A stretch of DNA of 64,000 nt from Parascedosporium putredinis (GCA_949357655.1 CASHTG010000015.1:1860001-1924000), one strand, 5' to 3'. Positions 23,833 to 37,869 are shown, numbered from the stretch's first letter. A program made the numbers and translations. Notes: generated by a model from the sequence alone, not told the origin.

Positions 23833-26452
23833 TCAAATCATGCTTCCATTGACGCTGATCTGGAAGCCCTCGCCCTTCTGCTTCAAAGCCTTGGCGAGCA
23901 TGAGCTCTCGCATCCAGTCAATGCGCTCTTCACGGCCCTTGACGGCGAAGTGGTGAGTTTTGCCAGTACCGTTGGTGCCTTCGATGGGATTGGAGGGTTG
24001 AACACTCTCCCTCTTCTTCAACCTGCCCATGTGCTGCTTATCTTGGGGGACGAGTTGGAAGGCAAATGCCGCAACGTCAGCCTTGTCGGTCTTGCCCTGA
24101 CGGATGTGCATAGTTTTGAGAGCGGCGCTGAGCTTTGATTGGGATGCATAACTGGAGCAGGCAATAGCATAGTCGTCAATATCGACATACTCTAGAGTGC
24201 GATCTATTTCTTGCGCATCCTTGTGCATGGCAAGCCTCGTTCCCTTTAGGGTGAAGTAGCCATCCTGCCATTCGTGCCGGAGGAAGTGCGTCTTGCGCTT
24301 CTTCATCGGGCCTTGGTAAGTGGTGCCATCCATGGTATTGGAGCGAACAGCCTCCTTGACTGGCATGGCGTGAGACACCATGGTTGGGAAAGGAGGGATG
24401 GCGGTCTCGAACGGTTTTGTTCGCTCGATAGGCGACCATGGGTAGTTGACCCTAGGGGGCGCTCGGAGAGGCTTCTGTTCAGACCTTAGCGTAGGAGAAG
24501 GTGTCTTGGATCCCTGTCGTAGAGGAGCGGTCGCTCTGTTCTCATCGACCGCCGGCATGACGGGGAAGGAGGGTCGCCTTGAGGAGGCTCGAGACATGCT
24601 CCGCGCCGGTGCCCTGTAGTTCATATCTGGGGGCACGGACTGAGACACATCTCGTGCGAGAGGATCAATGGGCATGGAGATGTAAGGCACATCCATTTCT
24701 GAAAAGGGGTGCCCCTACGAAGGTTAGATACCGGAGAGACCAGATCGCGAGCGATAGGGGAAGCCTTGTTCATCGTATACGGGATGAAGCCGCCATGGAC
24801 TTCGGGACTAGCCTCGGCTAGTTGAACCGGCGACTGGGACACGGGAGCAGGGGCTTGTACAGGCTGCACCGTGGAAGGGCTGCTTGAATTCCCAGGAATC
24901 GAAAGTTTCGGGAGGCGGCGGAGCCTGGTGTGGCGACTGGGCCTGGGGTAGAATCTCGAAGGGTGGAGTGGGGGCACCTCAGCACCTGCTGACTGGGAGC
25001 GCTGGAAATCGAGAAACTGCCTGACATGGTCCGGAGAGCCTTGTTTCGGGGGACTGAGTGGCCTGGCGGAGATACTGAAGAGCCGGGAGCCCGCCAGTGC
25101 CCATAATGTCCGAGGACGCAACAATGGAAGGAACGGCGTCGGAGACCGGACGGAAGTCGTCCGTGTCAATACGGTTAGCAGTCTCGGGGTTGCCAGGGTT
25201 GCCAGCAATAAGGACGCCATTGTCTAGGGTAGCGAGAGGATGCTCCATCTTGAAGGCCTCAATGAGGCGCCTCTGCTTCCTAAACTTGGAGCAGGCCTCC
25301 CCTTGGGGCAGTTATGAGGCTTAGGGATCACTTGCTCAATCCCGACAATGGATACAGATTCCATCGGGCTAATGATGTCATCCAGAGCGGGCTCCTTTAC
25401 GTGGCGTCTTCGGCGAGACTGGCCCCTGTTGACGCTATCGGCGGGAGTTTTGCAGATGTCGCGGCTGGGAATGTCCTCAATTGGAGTGGGGGCAGAGGTG
25501 ATGCGGTCTTGCAGTCCCGGAGAACTTGGATCTGGTTCCAGATCTTGATGCGAACGCCAAAGGATTGAATCTGGAGCTCTTTAAGATCCTCAAACTTTAG
25601 TGTCATGAGGATGGCGCCGTTGATGTCGTTGTCGATAAAGGCCTGGGCGACAGAGAATTCGACTCCAGCATTGATCATCGACTGGGCTACCATGCGTTGG
25701 TCCCAAGAGGCAAGGTTGAATGTATCCAAATGCCTGGTCGTGAACCTCGCGGGAAGTCTGCGCGAGAATGCTCGCGAGTTCAGTGTTGGGAGAGTGAAGG
25801 GCGGAGTCGTCAATCGCACGGAGGTAGTTGGAGTCCTTCACCGTGGAGGGCGTGATTGGTGAGAGGGTCAGGATATTGTCTTCCGTGTATGCGCTCAGCA
25901 AGGAGTTTCGAAACAAATGAGGGCCTCGAGGACCTTCAACTGGCCTTTCCTCCATCTCGACAAAAATTCGGGAATGCGTCCTTGGCTTGATCGGGGGTCA
26001 TTGCCTCGTCATAGGAAGAAACGGTTGCTATACTACCGCGCCCAACCTGAAATCCATCGTGTTAGCAAGCACGCTACGGAAGCAAAAAAAAAAACCGGGT
26101 TGGAGAGTAGGTACCGAGTGCAAGCTGGCGCGAGGAGAGTTATCGAAATGGCTCGAGTTTGGCAGAGGCTCTTCGAAATCGGTCAGGAAGCCATCCTCCT
26201 CCCAATCAGTGTCTACAAACTCGGTCGCAACCGACATTGGTCTTTTGACTGGTTCGCGGTTCATCCTGAAGAAAGTGTCCCGCACGGGGTTGAGTTCTCG
26301 CATCTCTCCTTGGGTGTATCTTTGATCAACCCTTATGGGTCGGGAGTAATCCTAAGAGTGTATCTCGTGTAAGCTCCCGTGCTTAGGTCTTTATGGGCCC
26401 AAGGCTAGGCTTCTATTAAACTACGAGGCGGAGGCCTGGATATTCTTACCAT
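23833..26452 (-). CDS. SAM and PH domain scaffold protein (Boi/Pob1-like without SH3), heavily frame-disrupted
   Basis: The minus strand encodes one long protein in about nine frame segments. A possible start is ATG 26452-26450, immediately followed by a GTAAGA donor, with exon 2 from 26351 (MDYSRPIRVDQRYTQGDA); ATG 26303 is the alternative. A 66-nt intron then separates SLHS (about 26092) from VGRGSIATVSSYDEAMTP. Next come MEERPVEGPRGPHLFRNSLL, the SAM domain (MVAQSMINAGVEFSVAQAFI, then LKFEDLKELQIQSFGVRIKI), a linker with KPHNCPKG and GNPGNPETANRIDTDDFRP, and the C-terminal PH domain (RKTHFLRHEWQDGYFTLKGT to DWMRELMLAKAL). Breaks lie at or near 25993, 25743, 25400, 25299, 25048, 24970, 24875 and 24702, six of them in mononucleotide runs. 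SAM-PH proteins of the Boi1/Pob1 type bind phospholipid at sites of polarised growth and exocytosis; that role is inferred. The PH end, stop at 23833-23835, is intact. Confidence 0.75.
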
Positions 26453-29400
26453 TGTGTCAAGTGGATTCGGGCGCCGCCGCAGTGGATCTGTGGCTGGGTG
26501 TCTGGGTGGTTAGTTTCGACCACCGCCGCTCTGATACCCCGCCGAGATTAGTCTGGGGGAGTAGGCAGTCGCCACGGCCGGCTGAGGTTATCGTCGCCGG
26601 TCCGCCTCGGAGAGGAGGTGAGTTTCAGTCTGGGACGAGTGAAGATTTATAGCAACCAGCAGTACATAAAGTAAGAGGTCGGAAAAGGATGGTAGATCTA
26701 AATTGAGTTGTCGCTAAGAAGGCGCTGGCTATGGAAGCAGAAAACGAGAGCTTGAAGGGGTGGGGATGGGTGAGGCCGGGTGGTGCGCTTGGGTAGTTAA
26801 GTATTGACGACGATCTCTCGTCCAAGAGAAAGATCGTGGGCGGGCCCCTGGATATCTGCAAGCTGTGGGTTTGTGTGATTCGGTTATGTACAGGGAGCAC
26901 GGCGGATCTGCGGTTGGAGTTGGTCGCAACCATGGGCAAAAACGGAGGAGGATGGATGGCGAACGGAACCGGAGCAGCGCTAGGCGTAGGAAGACAGGAA
27001 GAAGGGGGGTGAGGGGTTGGCCGGGTTGAGCGGTGTAAGTGGGAGCGAGAAGGGTGGGATCCATGGGCTATTGATGGATCACATACTCGGTTCAATGGGC
27101 CGACCTAGTGAGTCCAGGCCGTGCCCTCAGTAAAACTGGAGAGTTGAGGTATTCCGTCCCCAGGCCGTGATTGTGCTGCGACCTCGATGGGATGCCCGGC
27201 CCTCGTATTCAACCGACCGAGCTACTCAACCGCCGTCCGTTTCTAGATAACGTTTTTAGATCTATCGACGGTGGAGGCGGCTAAGAGAATTGTGCAAGAG
27301 CAGGGTTCAATGTGACATAACTGAACCATTGTTACAAATATAGTAGCAGCAACTAGCACAACGATTGTGAGGATGCAGACGGCCCAATGCGTTGTGGTGT
27401 ACTCTGCTTTCCCCACTGGTTGTCGTCGCATCACACATGACCGCTGTGCTCGCCGTCGGTTCCTCTCACCTCTCGCATTGCTCGAGGAAGGCGCGAAGCG
27501 ACGAGACATCATTGGAGAAAGAGCCAATGTGGGGCTGCAGGCAAGAGCCATGCAGATCTTATCTTCGCCTGTGATTTGCCCAAAGTTGGCTCTCAACCCC
27601 AGAGGCCTCGAGGAAGAGGGGCTGGTCGGCTGCTCATTGGCTAGAAATTAGTCAAGGCGTCGTCCGATTGCCCAAATATAGACGGATTTTAAGCGCCGGA
27701 CTGGCAAACTCTTCGTGAATCTCGCAAGCGGACGAAAAAGAATCAAGAAGGGAAGGAAAAAGAAAACGGAAGGACACCGTTTGACGTCTGGATCGTGGCA
27801 CTCTCCGTCCTCTCCGTCCTCTCCTTCCTTTCCCTTCGCCTTGTCCCTCTATGCCTCTTTTTCCTTTCTTTCTTTTTTTCTCTTTCGTCTAGAGCTTCTT
27901 CTCTCCTTCTCATGGCCATAGGGCCCACCACCTGAAAGGTACTTCGGCCAACATCACAACTAAGCGTTTACTCTCGTCCTCTCGTAGTCCCCGAGCGTTG
28001 CGTTGGCTGTAAATAGGGTCATCCCTTATGATACCTCCAAGGGCAAGGCATAATAGCATTCGTTGCGACAGGCTACCCCAGTTTAACGGAGGAAGCAGAC
28101 AGCGTATCACATCGAGAAAGATTCATTTTCTTTTCATTCCATCCGTCGTAGTCCCGCCCATCTCCAGTCACCTAATGGTGGTGGCTTTCTCGTTGTACCC
28201 TTGACATGTGTCGTTAGGACTTTGATAGAGCTGTTAATGCCACCAGCATTCTATCAATGTCGCCACAAGGTCTTATTTGCCGGTCAAAGGCGGATGGCGC
28301 AAGGCGAGACTCGAAAAGACCGGCCACTTTTGCTGACCAACTGGCCCCTTCGACGACCAAATGCTCCGAATGCGACCACCCCGGTCTCGAGACCAATAAA
28401 TCCTTGACGGCAATGAGAATTGTGTGGTATTCGAGCATGGTTGAAAGGTGTCGGTCTGCAGGCCCGTCACAACTGTAATGTGATGTGATTGCCCTTCCTT
28501 TGAGGCACTTGCATCTCGACCTTATCTGCTATTGTCTTGCATTAGTGCCTCCGTGACAGTTCCGCTCCTCTTCATCTCTTTCTCAATCCATTTACCCCTC
28601 GTGCCCCTCCTTGCCCCGGCCACTGGCCTTTCCCTCCCCACCCTTCTCGTTTGGGTGCCCCAGCTGGAAAAATGCGGCCAGAAGTCACTCAAGGTCTCCT
28701 GGACATGCCTTTTGCGAACAGGCGCGGCTCTCTCCTCCCCACTACTGGCTCAACTTCAGTCACCCACGATCGACCTGCAGCACGACGCAAGGGTTCGGGA
28801 GATTGCCAGCAGGTGCCTCAAACTCGTGGGTGGAGGGCGATTGATGTGGCCTGACGCACGCCTCCAGCATCTGGAGAACAGAAAGGTGGCGCCTGACCGA
28901 AGCTGTCGCTCACCGATGGGCGCCGGGCATTTCGGTGCCAGAATGGAGAAGTTCCACCCAGCCACCACGCACTGAACGCGGCTCTCTCTATTAGGCTCAA
29001 ACTCTCAGACTCTAGCGAGCATCGTCGCCAGCTTCAATTTTGGCTTTGCGGGTCAGCGTCGTGAGTGCCCCACTCCACTGATGGACTTGAAGGAGCACAG
29101 GTCTCCACTCTGGAGGGGGTTTGTTGAGTGGGGCGGACCCTTGTCAAGTGCTTGTAGTGTATAAGAACGTTTTAGGGGATTAGTCGAAGAAGGCTTGAAG
29201 ACTGAAGTGATTTTGAACCCTGTTCATTGTCGTCGAGTCACTTGGCTTCCCCACCTCTTACGCTTCTTGGAGCGGAAGAGAACCGAACAGACACGACCAG
29301 GGGAGTGTATCATTGTCTACCTCATGGAGGAGCCTTTTGCCGAGTGCGATCTGATGAGCGATAACATCTTTTTTTGGAAGGCAGACGAAAGAGGTAACCG

Positions 29401-32400
29401 AAAAGGGGCCCGTGGTTCCAAGATCGTCATTTCAAGATTATCACAAAACGAGCGCTTTGTGGCGCTCAAATTAACACGTTGTTACTAGGCAGAAACAGAA
29501 AAGCCACCACGCCCCATGGAACACATCAATTCTGTTCTGAGGGAGTTGCCAGCTTGACAACGTCAGCGTTTTGGTTGGCCTGGTCAGTCGCGGCCACCCG
29601 CCGCTCGAGGCCGAAGGTTACTATTTCTCAAGGTGGTGGGGAGCAGAGGTCCTCCGGGAAAGGCCGAGGCGGTGGATTACACTCTGTACCACACATTCGT
29701 GCAACACATGCAGTCTCGTGACCCTAAATGGGAACTTCAATGCAAGAGCAAGCGGAAGCCGCTGTGGCCCTGCTTCACACGGGATGTTTAGTTCCTTACG
29801 ACTAGCCTATAAGCTTCCCCAAACCACTGTTAATGAGCAGTCGCGGCTGTTACGGAGGCCAACGGCCGATCGCTCACGGAGTCGGCAGGGCCCGCGACAT
29901 CACGAGTTCCAGGGCAAGGGTCCAGCTCTTTGCAACACCGCCTTTCGCAGTGGCGAGTCGAGGCGAGAGACGGACTCATTCTCAGTGATGCTCAAAGTCC
30001 TCTGGGTATTTGAACATCCTGGCTACGCGATTGCGCATGCTCGATTGGCGTTGAATGTGTCTGATTCACCCTTCTCCACCACCCCTGTTAAGAGTCCTTG
30101 AATGACCTCATCAGCTGTGGTGGGGTGGCTTGTGAAGGAAGGGGAGCGGTCAAGGATCTGGACCTGCAAGCCCATCCGAGTCCGAATTGGCAGGGCGCTT
30201 CTCGAATCCCGCGCTGACCCCATGGCGAAGTTAACTGCTTTTTCTGCACTTGGTCTAGGTGAATGCCGGTGGAGACCGAGAGCACGGGGCATCATAAGGT
30301 TGCTTTGATTTGATCCTCTTGCAACACACTTCAAGCAGAGCGACCGTCGATCGCCAGACCTTGCAAGTGCCATCAAATTTCACTCTTGTATGGAAAGGGA
30401 GGAGGCTTCAAAATTATGGGGAAACCAGAAATCGAAGAACGGAACATGGGGAAGGAAGACGCCACGGGAGAGGACGTGCATGCGAGAGAGAAAGAGAAAG
30501 AGAAAGAGAGAAAAGTCGATCATTCCTCAATGAATAGGTTGCTTTTTTCCTCCCCTTCCGCACCCTCCCTTCGCCCTTTGTCGATCGGCTACACTACTTC
30601 AGATTTACAAACCTCCGAACCTCTTCGAGAACAAGAATTGGGCACGAGCTAGTGCGCTCAGCTAGGCCAGCCTCAACAGTTCATGTCCGGAAAGCATGGG
30701 AGGGAGGGGAGGTTCCTGCCCGTGCCTGACAAGGGTGCAGGTTGCAGAAGCACTTCACCGACGACATACATTGGAAGCAATTTTTATTGCCTGGACGGAT
30801 GCATCTCCGAAAGATAGAGAAAACGGGGAAAGGAAGAAAATTGGAGGCAACACCCAAAACACTCTTGTACTAAAAGCACTCATCCATTGATTGATACCGG
30901 CTGGGTTAGCGGCGAGGATCCGTCCCAAGCCCTATCGGCGATTCGTTCTCCCGTTACCCAGCTAGGAATGTCACGGGTTGAAATAAAACTTGGCCACCCA
31001 ACAACCTGTCCCAATCATCGCCCAGGTTCGCTCTGCCCTCGTGGCCTTGTTACCCGTATGACAAAGAGAAACAAGTCCTTTGGCCTGGGTACTGGTGGAT
31101 TTTGAATTTGCCTGGGTGGCTGGGGTGCACCTAAGGGCCTCCGCAATCCATTGCCTGAGGCAACGGCATATTCAGGAACTCGCGCGTCGGTGGCGTAACG
31201 GCGGTGAGAAATGGCTCTCTGTGCCGCACCCCATTGTCCATTTGGCCCTTCGAGCCTCAAGTTAAGAAGCTTGGGCAGTGAGCGATTCCGACACAGCGAC
31301 CTTGACGAATTCCAAGACAGTGTCTTGGATAGTGTCTTATCCTAGTCGCACCTCCAAACTGCCAGACCCCGCTTGTGATGCCCGAGGCGGGGCTGAACAT
31401 AGAGGAGCACCGTGCCAAGCAATGGTCTTGAAGAGACCCATCGGGATGTTGGTGCACCTAGAACCCTATTCCACCATCTTTCTGTTATCAATGTTTGGAA
31501 ATCTCGCGAGGATGGCCTACCCTTGGCCCCGCCCATCCATTGGATCCATCTTCGTCGGGCGAAATACTGGGGCCTATGAAAGTACAAAACCCCCATCTCC
31601 AGCCTCGCTGATACACGTTCGACGCGGGAAAAAGCCCCAAAAGATCACAGATTGTGAAAGAAACAACATGGCCTTCATATCAATATTGAGCATATTCCGG
31701 GCTTGATCCCCAAGCCCGCACGGCCTCCGACCTTGCTCCCTAGCACTAGGGCGTGGCAGGGAAGACACATGTGGAAAGAAACACAGAAGCATGCCGCCGG
31801 ACTAGAGCTGCATGGGCAAGCATCTTCCCGCGCACCCCCGCCCGCCCGCGAGGACTTTCTTGCAAGGAGTTTGGGCGAGGCCCACCCCCTTCCTCTCCGT
31901 TCTCCCTGTCGTTCCTGTGCAAAACTGCATTGTGGTACGACATTCAACGTGGTGGGTGAAATATTGCAGCTTGACAAACAAACAGATCCTTCCCACACAA
32001 TACGTACACATTCCATGTAAGCAGCGATACATCTATGGATGATAAAACAAAGTACATTCTTACTTGTCGAGGAGGTATTAATGAGAGCGCAGAAAGATCG
32101 AGACTCCACGGACGACGCTGCGTCTTTGTCAGCTTTCTGGCGTACCTCTCAATGCAACGCATCAGGTGTGGGGAAGATGGCTTTATTCCTTTACGCAGAT
32201 CAACCTCAGGGAGCCGCAGACCCTCTCACAATTTTTCTCAATTGTGTGAATGGGAATAGCTCGCATGGAAAGACGAGAGAGAGTAAAAAGCCTCGAGGGT
32301 AATGAGTGAAGAGCTCAAAGGGAGTCACCATTAATCTCTTCGGAAGAGAGAATAAAATGATTGCCACCAGATGTTGTTGAATTCGAGAGGTAGCCCTAAT

Positions 32401-32477
32401 AATGAAGATCTTGTCGTGGAGTCCCTTCATCAGTGTCCTGTCTAAGCAATCTTGGTATGTCTACTACACATCCTGGT

Positions 32478-32913
32478 TCAATGGTGATGGTAGCTGACAG
32501 GGGACAAGATGTTCATGTTCGGCTCGACCCAGGATTCCCCGGAGTGCATGATGCGGGATGCACAATCTCCCGCGCTCGAAGGGCCATTGCCAACGCCTAG
32601 GACCGAGCTTCCTCCGCCCGCCCCGGGGCCAGAAAGCCAGAGGTCAGAAGTTATCACCATGTCTCCGATTGCGAGCTTGGAGGTGGGGAGACGTACTCCG
32701 TGCATGGACAGTGCCCGGGATGGGCCAAGGAAGGGCGGGGCGATGCGAGGTCGGAAGGAAGGGGGGTGTGCTGAAGTTGACCAGGATCTCATCAACATGA
32801 CCGACCGTCACCAGTTCGCGAACTTGAAGGTCCTGTGGCTTGTCTGTTCCGCACACCACACCGTCTTTCCCATGGCTTGAAGTCGCTTTGCTTCTTTTCT
32901 TCGATAAATACAC
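32478..32913 (-). CDS. weak candidate gene, unknown
   Basis: On the minus strand an open frame starting at 32913 reads DLQVRELVTVGHVDEILVNF. Just past the run of six C (plus-strand G6, 32761-32766), a second frame reads FRPRIAPPFLGPSRALSMHG, then GDMVITSDLWLSGPGAGGGS, and stops at 32478-32480. Adding one base to the run joins them, as in the confirmed broken genes. No family is recognised and GC-rich DNA favours long chance frames, so confidence is low. A further open frame lies upstream on the same strand (33217-32792). Confidence 0.2.
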
Positions 32914-35900
32914 TAGAACACGCGAAATAGTGGTGTTGACTCTTGAGTCGACTGTCGCAACGATAGGAAAAATCTGCCTTGAAGGTCGCAGTCTCCTCTA
33001 AACTGCGATTTCCATCCGATCGAACGATGACGGGCGCCGGGAGCGGATTCTCGCGGGGCTGGAAGAGGATGAAGAGCCATCGAAGATTTACCTCGGAGCC
33101 AGCGTTTGAGAAATTGTGTGGAGAGAGAAGGTAGGGCCAGCCCGGACTCGCACTCGGACAGGCGATGAAAAAGCCGATTAACACCTCTGTTTGACTATCT
33201 CGCGGCCGTCGTCGCATTCTCTCTTCGAGGGGGTTTTTTTCTTTCTTTTCAATCTTTCCGCTCCAACCCTGCTGGGCTACCCCTACTTATCACTTCAGCT
33301 CTTCTTACCCGAATGAGCTTTCCCCTCGCGCCCGACCATCGCACAGGAATAGCGAAGGATATGGAGGTCGTGAGGTGAAGGGTGGCCGAACACGAAGTAG
33401 GAGGACGCGAGGTAATAGAGAAAAAACCCTCATTAATTGTGCGATCATAATTTTCTCTCCCGGTCCCATATTTTTCTTCTTTCTACCACATTATTCTTTT
33501 ATTTTGCTTTTCTTTGGCGTGTTTCTCTCCCCGTCTCTTCGTAATTTCGTGAACCCTGGGACGATCGTCAAGTGTGAATGCGAGTCCGGGGTGCCTGTGC
33601 GCAATCGCCATCCAGCTCCGCTCCGAGCCCCGTGGCTCGGCTCTCATCAATCGATCTTGGTTCGTGCGCGCGTTCGTTCAAGTTCTCTAATGCCACGGCT
33701 GTAGGCGTCCCGACCAGTCGACGTTTGTTGCTCAAGGGGAGGGGAAGGGGTTCAGTCTCATCCCACCACTGCCACCTTGGTCTGGGCGGCCACCAACCAC
33801 TAAGCACTCTCCATTAGCTAGCTCTTGAGGAAACCCACTAAAGCCACACTATGCCGAATCTCCTTGCCCCTTCATTCGAGTGCCAGATCCAATGAATCAC
33901 CAAGATCGGCCTCTTCTTTCATCCTCGCACCCTCACATGACGGCCTAGCAATGCGACCCTCCTCTTTCACTGGCTACTCCTCGACATGAGGATGTGGTGG
34001 GCACTCAGGTGAGGCATATGAGCACCATATCTGTGCCAGCTTGGTTGGTAAATGACCCTTCTAACCTTTCCAACGAGCGAGGCCAAGCCTATTCTCGCGA
34101 TCCTGTTCCGCAATTCCCCCGAGGGAGGGTGACGGGGAGGAAGCACGGTCCAAGTTGGGAGGGGGACCAATTCATGTACAAGTATGTTGAGAAAGGAAGG
34201 TGGGTCTCGATTGGAGGGGGCGGGGATCCCTAGAGTTGATGTGAACAATCGTGCGAGTATCTTTGTCACCTTTCTCTTTCACGCCCCATGATTTTCCCCC
34301 TTTCGCCTGTGTTCATCGCTAGTAGGAAGTGTCCTGAAGGTCGCATCCGGAATTACGTCGACGACTCAAGGGGGCGGGGTGGATGAATATTCTTACCGGA
34401 CAAGGGTTCAAAGTTTGCTCGATAAAGATGATCGCGGGCAATTTAACCCAGTAACAATGTCACATAAAATAAGGTGACAGAAGACAACGGAGGGTGGGTA
34501 AGACAAAGTGACTCTTGTCACTGAGGGTGGTCAGGCCAGCCATCGATGGCTTGAATGGGAGAAAGCATTGAAGGAAGAGACGAAAGGGATCCAAACTAGA
34601 TTACATGTACACTCGATGAATGCCGATCAATGTTAGCATGGAGACCGTCGACAGCGGCGCTATCCCCGTCAGCATCCGAGATGGAGAAAATCTTCTCTCA
34701 ACATTGATTTGAACTGTTCAAGTAACATTGAAACTCGCGAACCTGCCTCTGGAGGGAAAAGAACGTCGCCCCGGAAGGTCTTCCATAAGTCGACGGCCCT
34801 CGACTCAACCTCGACACCACCTCCGATCGGGGCTTCACGGACCTGGATGGTATGCCAACCGACCAGCCACCCCCACCTCTTGCATCGTCGCCTCATCGCA
34901 CCTTTCGCCCCAGCACCAATAAATAATGTATTGGAGGAAATTTTCGTATCCAAAAGCACCCTCAGACTATCAATGTATTGATTCGACCACCGGGCATATT
35001 TGGCCCCCAAAGATGATCAATTGCATTGTAATACTACTTATCTGGATCCTTCTTCCCTCCTTCATCTTCAAATATACTGCCGATGCAGCCCTTACGGATT
35101 TTCGTGGCCCCAAGTTGTTCATATCGACTCACTGGTGAATCGGGTATATTGGTTCGGGCGATCAATGCAACCCGTTAATATCTCAAGTGTCTTTTTGCAT
35201 CGAAACTTCGTTCCGCGGTTGCCATCTCGTGGGGGCGGACTAAGGCAAAATACAGATAAAAAGCAAGATAGGTGGGGGAGCAACACTGCGTTCTTTGCAG
35301 ATGGTCTTCAAAGGCCCATCTGCATTTTGAGTGGGGAGGAGGGGAGTGCGCACTGTCCACAGTGCACTTTGACGACCACGGGCAGCGGGTGATGGGGGTC
35401 CACCTAACAAAGCTTGGCATCAAGGCTCCTCTTGCCTGTTGCGGAGCGCACCGGCCTTCAAGGACAGTGCAGCCCGCGCCTCCCCTGTTTCTCTAAGCAC
35501 CTTCAAAGCTCCATCATCCCATTGATTCAAGATTTATGAGTGGTTGAGGGCGGTATAGGGTGGTATTACAGCCAGGCTAGCAGGGCGGGCCCCTGTCTCC
35601 GCCTGCAGCAACCCAGGTTTGCTCTACCAGGGTCGAGAAGGACGGATGCTGGGCAGGCGGATGAGGTGGCATTGAGGCTTCTTCGCCAGTGGGCTTCTGC
35701 CCGATTCAAGAGAACCTGGAGACTCTTGCTTGGAGAGTGATGTGATCAATGAAATTGCCAAATTCCGATCGCAAAGGATGTGCTCTTTGAGAATGCAAGA
35801 TTCGGCTAATACTTGTACGCCAATGGTGGTCGCATTCTCGCCAAACCCGAAAATGATATCACAAAAAGACTGTGGAGCGGAGCATCTCGTGAAGAACGAT

Positions 35901-37869
35901 GCTCCATCCCATCAAGCAATCCCTCTAAAGCAAGAAATCGACATTCGGTTCAGAGGAGGCCATTACTGATTTCGCTTCCTCCTTCTTTTTCCAATCCGTC
36001 GCATAAGGCCCCGCCCCCAATGTCTACATGTCGGAAGTAGTGGATGTAATTCTCACATCGAGGTCCGATAAACAAGCTAAGACCGACCATGTCGTCGAGG
36101 CGGCGGAATTCTAAACCCGTCTTCAGTCTTCCTGGAGAGGGGTCTTGAACTTGGATGCAACCATGAATCGAGGCTATTCGAAGACAGGATGCGAAGAGGG
36201 GAACCCAAACTCGGTTGGGAATACCTTCCTCAATTGGGAAAACCAAGCCTCTGAGACATGATGGCCGCCGTAGAGCGCACCCCATGATTCATACGCTCCC
36301 CATCATCTTATCGCCGGAACTGTGGCTCGAGAGCCAGAGATGTTCGAGGTGAGGCGAGGTGAAAGCAGAAAACAAAGTTCTTGATGTTTCCAAGCCCGGC
36401 CCGGGCGGTGGCTCAGGCGTGGCTCAGGAACCTTTTCACACTCGCCAGAGTTTCGTCTTGAAGATTTCGTTGCGGGAGAATACCCGCACCGCCCGGTGCC
36501 GTCTATAGGCATGAAATGTGGCGTTGAAGGCATGTAGAATACGGGCCGAGTGGGATCGATTGGGTTCAATCGTCCCCCTCGCTGGACTTTTAAGTTTGTG
36601 TGAGCATGCACTGCACTATACATTCACAGGGAGGTTAGGGTGTCGACGGCTCTCAACCTCGCGGTTTCTGCCTCGTGCCTGCGAGTATCTTGGTTCGCAT
36701 GAAAAGATCTAAGGTCTCGGGCAAGATTAAGCCGAGAGAAGAAGCTATAGAATATACCCTCCCTTCGCCCCAACAGACGGCCCGGTTTCGGCTCGACATT
36801 GGGGGATCGCTAACCGGGAATGGGCGTCACTGCCACCCGGCTTGATTTTTAGAATCAAGCCCCAAACCACAGATTGTGAGCCTCACTGACAGTGCATCCA
36901 CTGGACAGAAGCAGCCGAATCAGTTCGCGCATTTTGTGGTTGCGGATAACCTCAGAGTCATTCTCTTTCCTATTTTCCCTTTTCTTTTTCCACTTCTACC
37001 CCACGACGTATGGAAGGAATGGTAGGCTATCCGTGCTTGCCGTGTTCAAGGCGGTCTAAATGACTCGGACAGAGGTTTAGCACCAACCATTAGCTTTCAG
37101 TCTCAGCGATCATTGATGTTCCCATTAAATGTTTCCCTAGCCTTAACTTGGGCTTGATATTCATGCCGGGCCTAAAGCCCGCAAGGCTTGGCAGGTTGTT
37201 GTATATCTGCGAGGGGCTTGGCTTGGAGTCAATCAGTGTCTGCTTTAATTCACGGCATCTCAGAATATTTGAACAAATGTTGCTGTTGGACTGGTGGTCT
37301 TCGCAAGAAGATAAATGGCTAGTCCTAAAGTTGATTCAAAAGGTAGAGCGGTCGGCGAGGATGCTCTCATGCGATCAAGAAAACTGGCCGATGTGAGCTC
37401 CATTGTCGTCAAGCCAAGAAGAGTTGACCTAAGAAAATACTAATACCAAACAAGCATGTTGCTGAGGAATTGATATAATAAGGACATAATTACACTAAAA
37501 GTATAGGAGCTATTGTTCCTCGTTTGACGTTTGGGGTTGCTTCTATCCTCTTTCGTAGAGGAGTGGCTTGCGAAAACACTTGTAAACAAGGAACGGCTAA
37601 AATTGAGAAGAACTGGCAAGTGCCAATCTTACTGACCAAGACTTTCGCGTGCTGCCAGCCATCATCACCCAACGGCTTCGGTTTTGAAGCGGGCTAGTTT
37701 GAAGTGTGGGGGCACGCGCTCGTCCGTCCCGTCTCGTTCCTCTCCAGGATGGATGGCCAACTGGTTTCTTCAACTGCGGGCCGGCGGACAAGAGAGAATG
37801 AGCATGACATCCCTTGCGGCCTCGGCCGCTTTGACGACTTTTTGGGAGAATAATTAATCCCAAAAAGAA

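Noticed and set aside
27165..27245. tRNA-like sequence on the minus strand (GTAGCTCGGTCGGTTGAA)
   Set aside because: Only a D-arm-like word is present. There is no B-box (GGTTCRANNCC), anticodon stem or matching acceptor stem.
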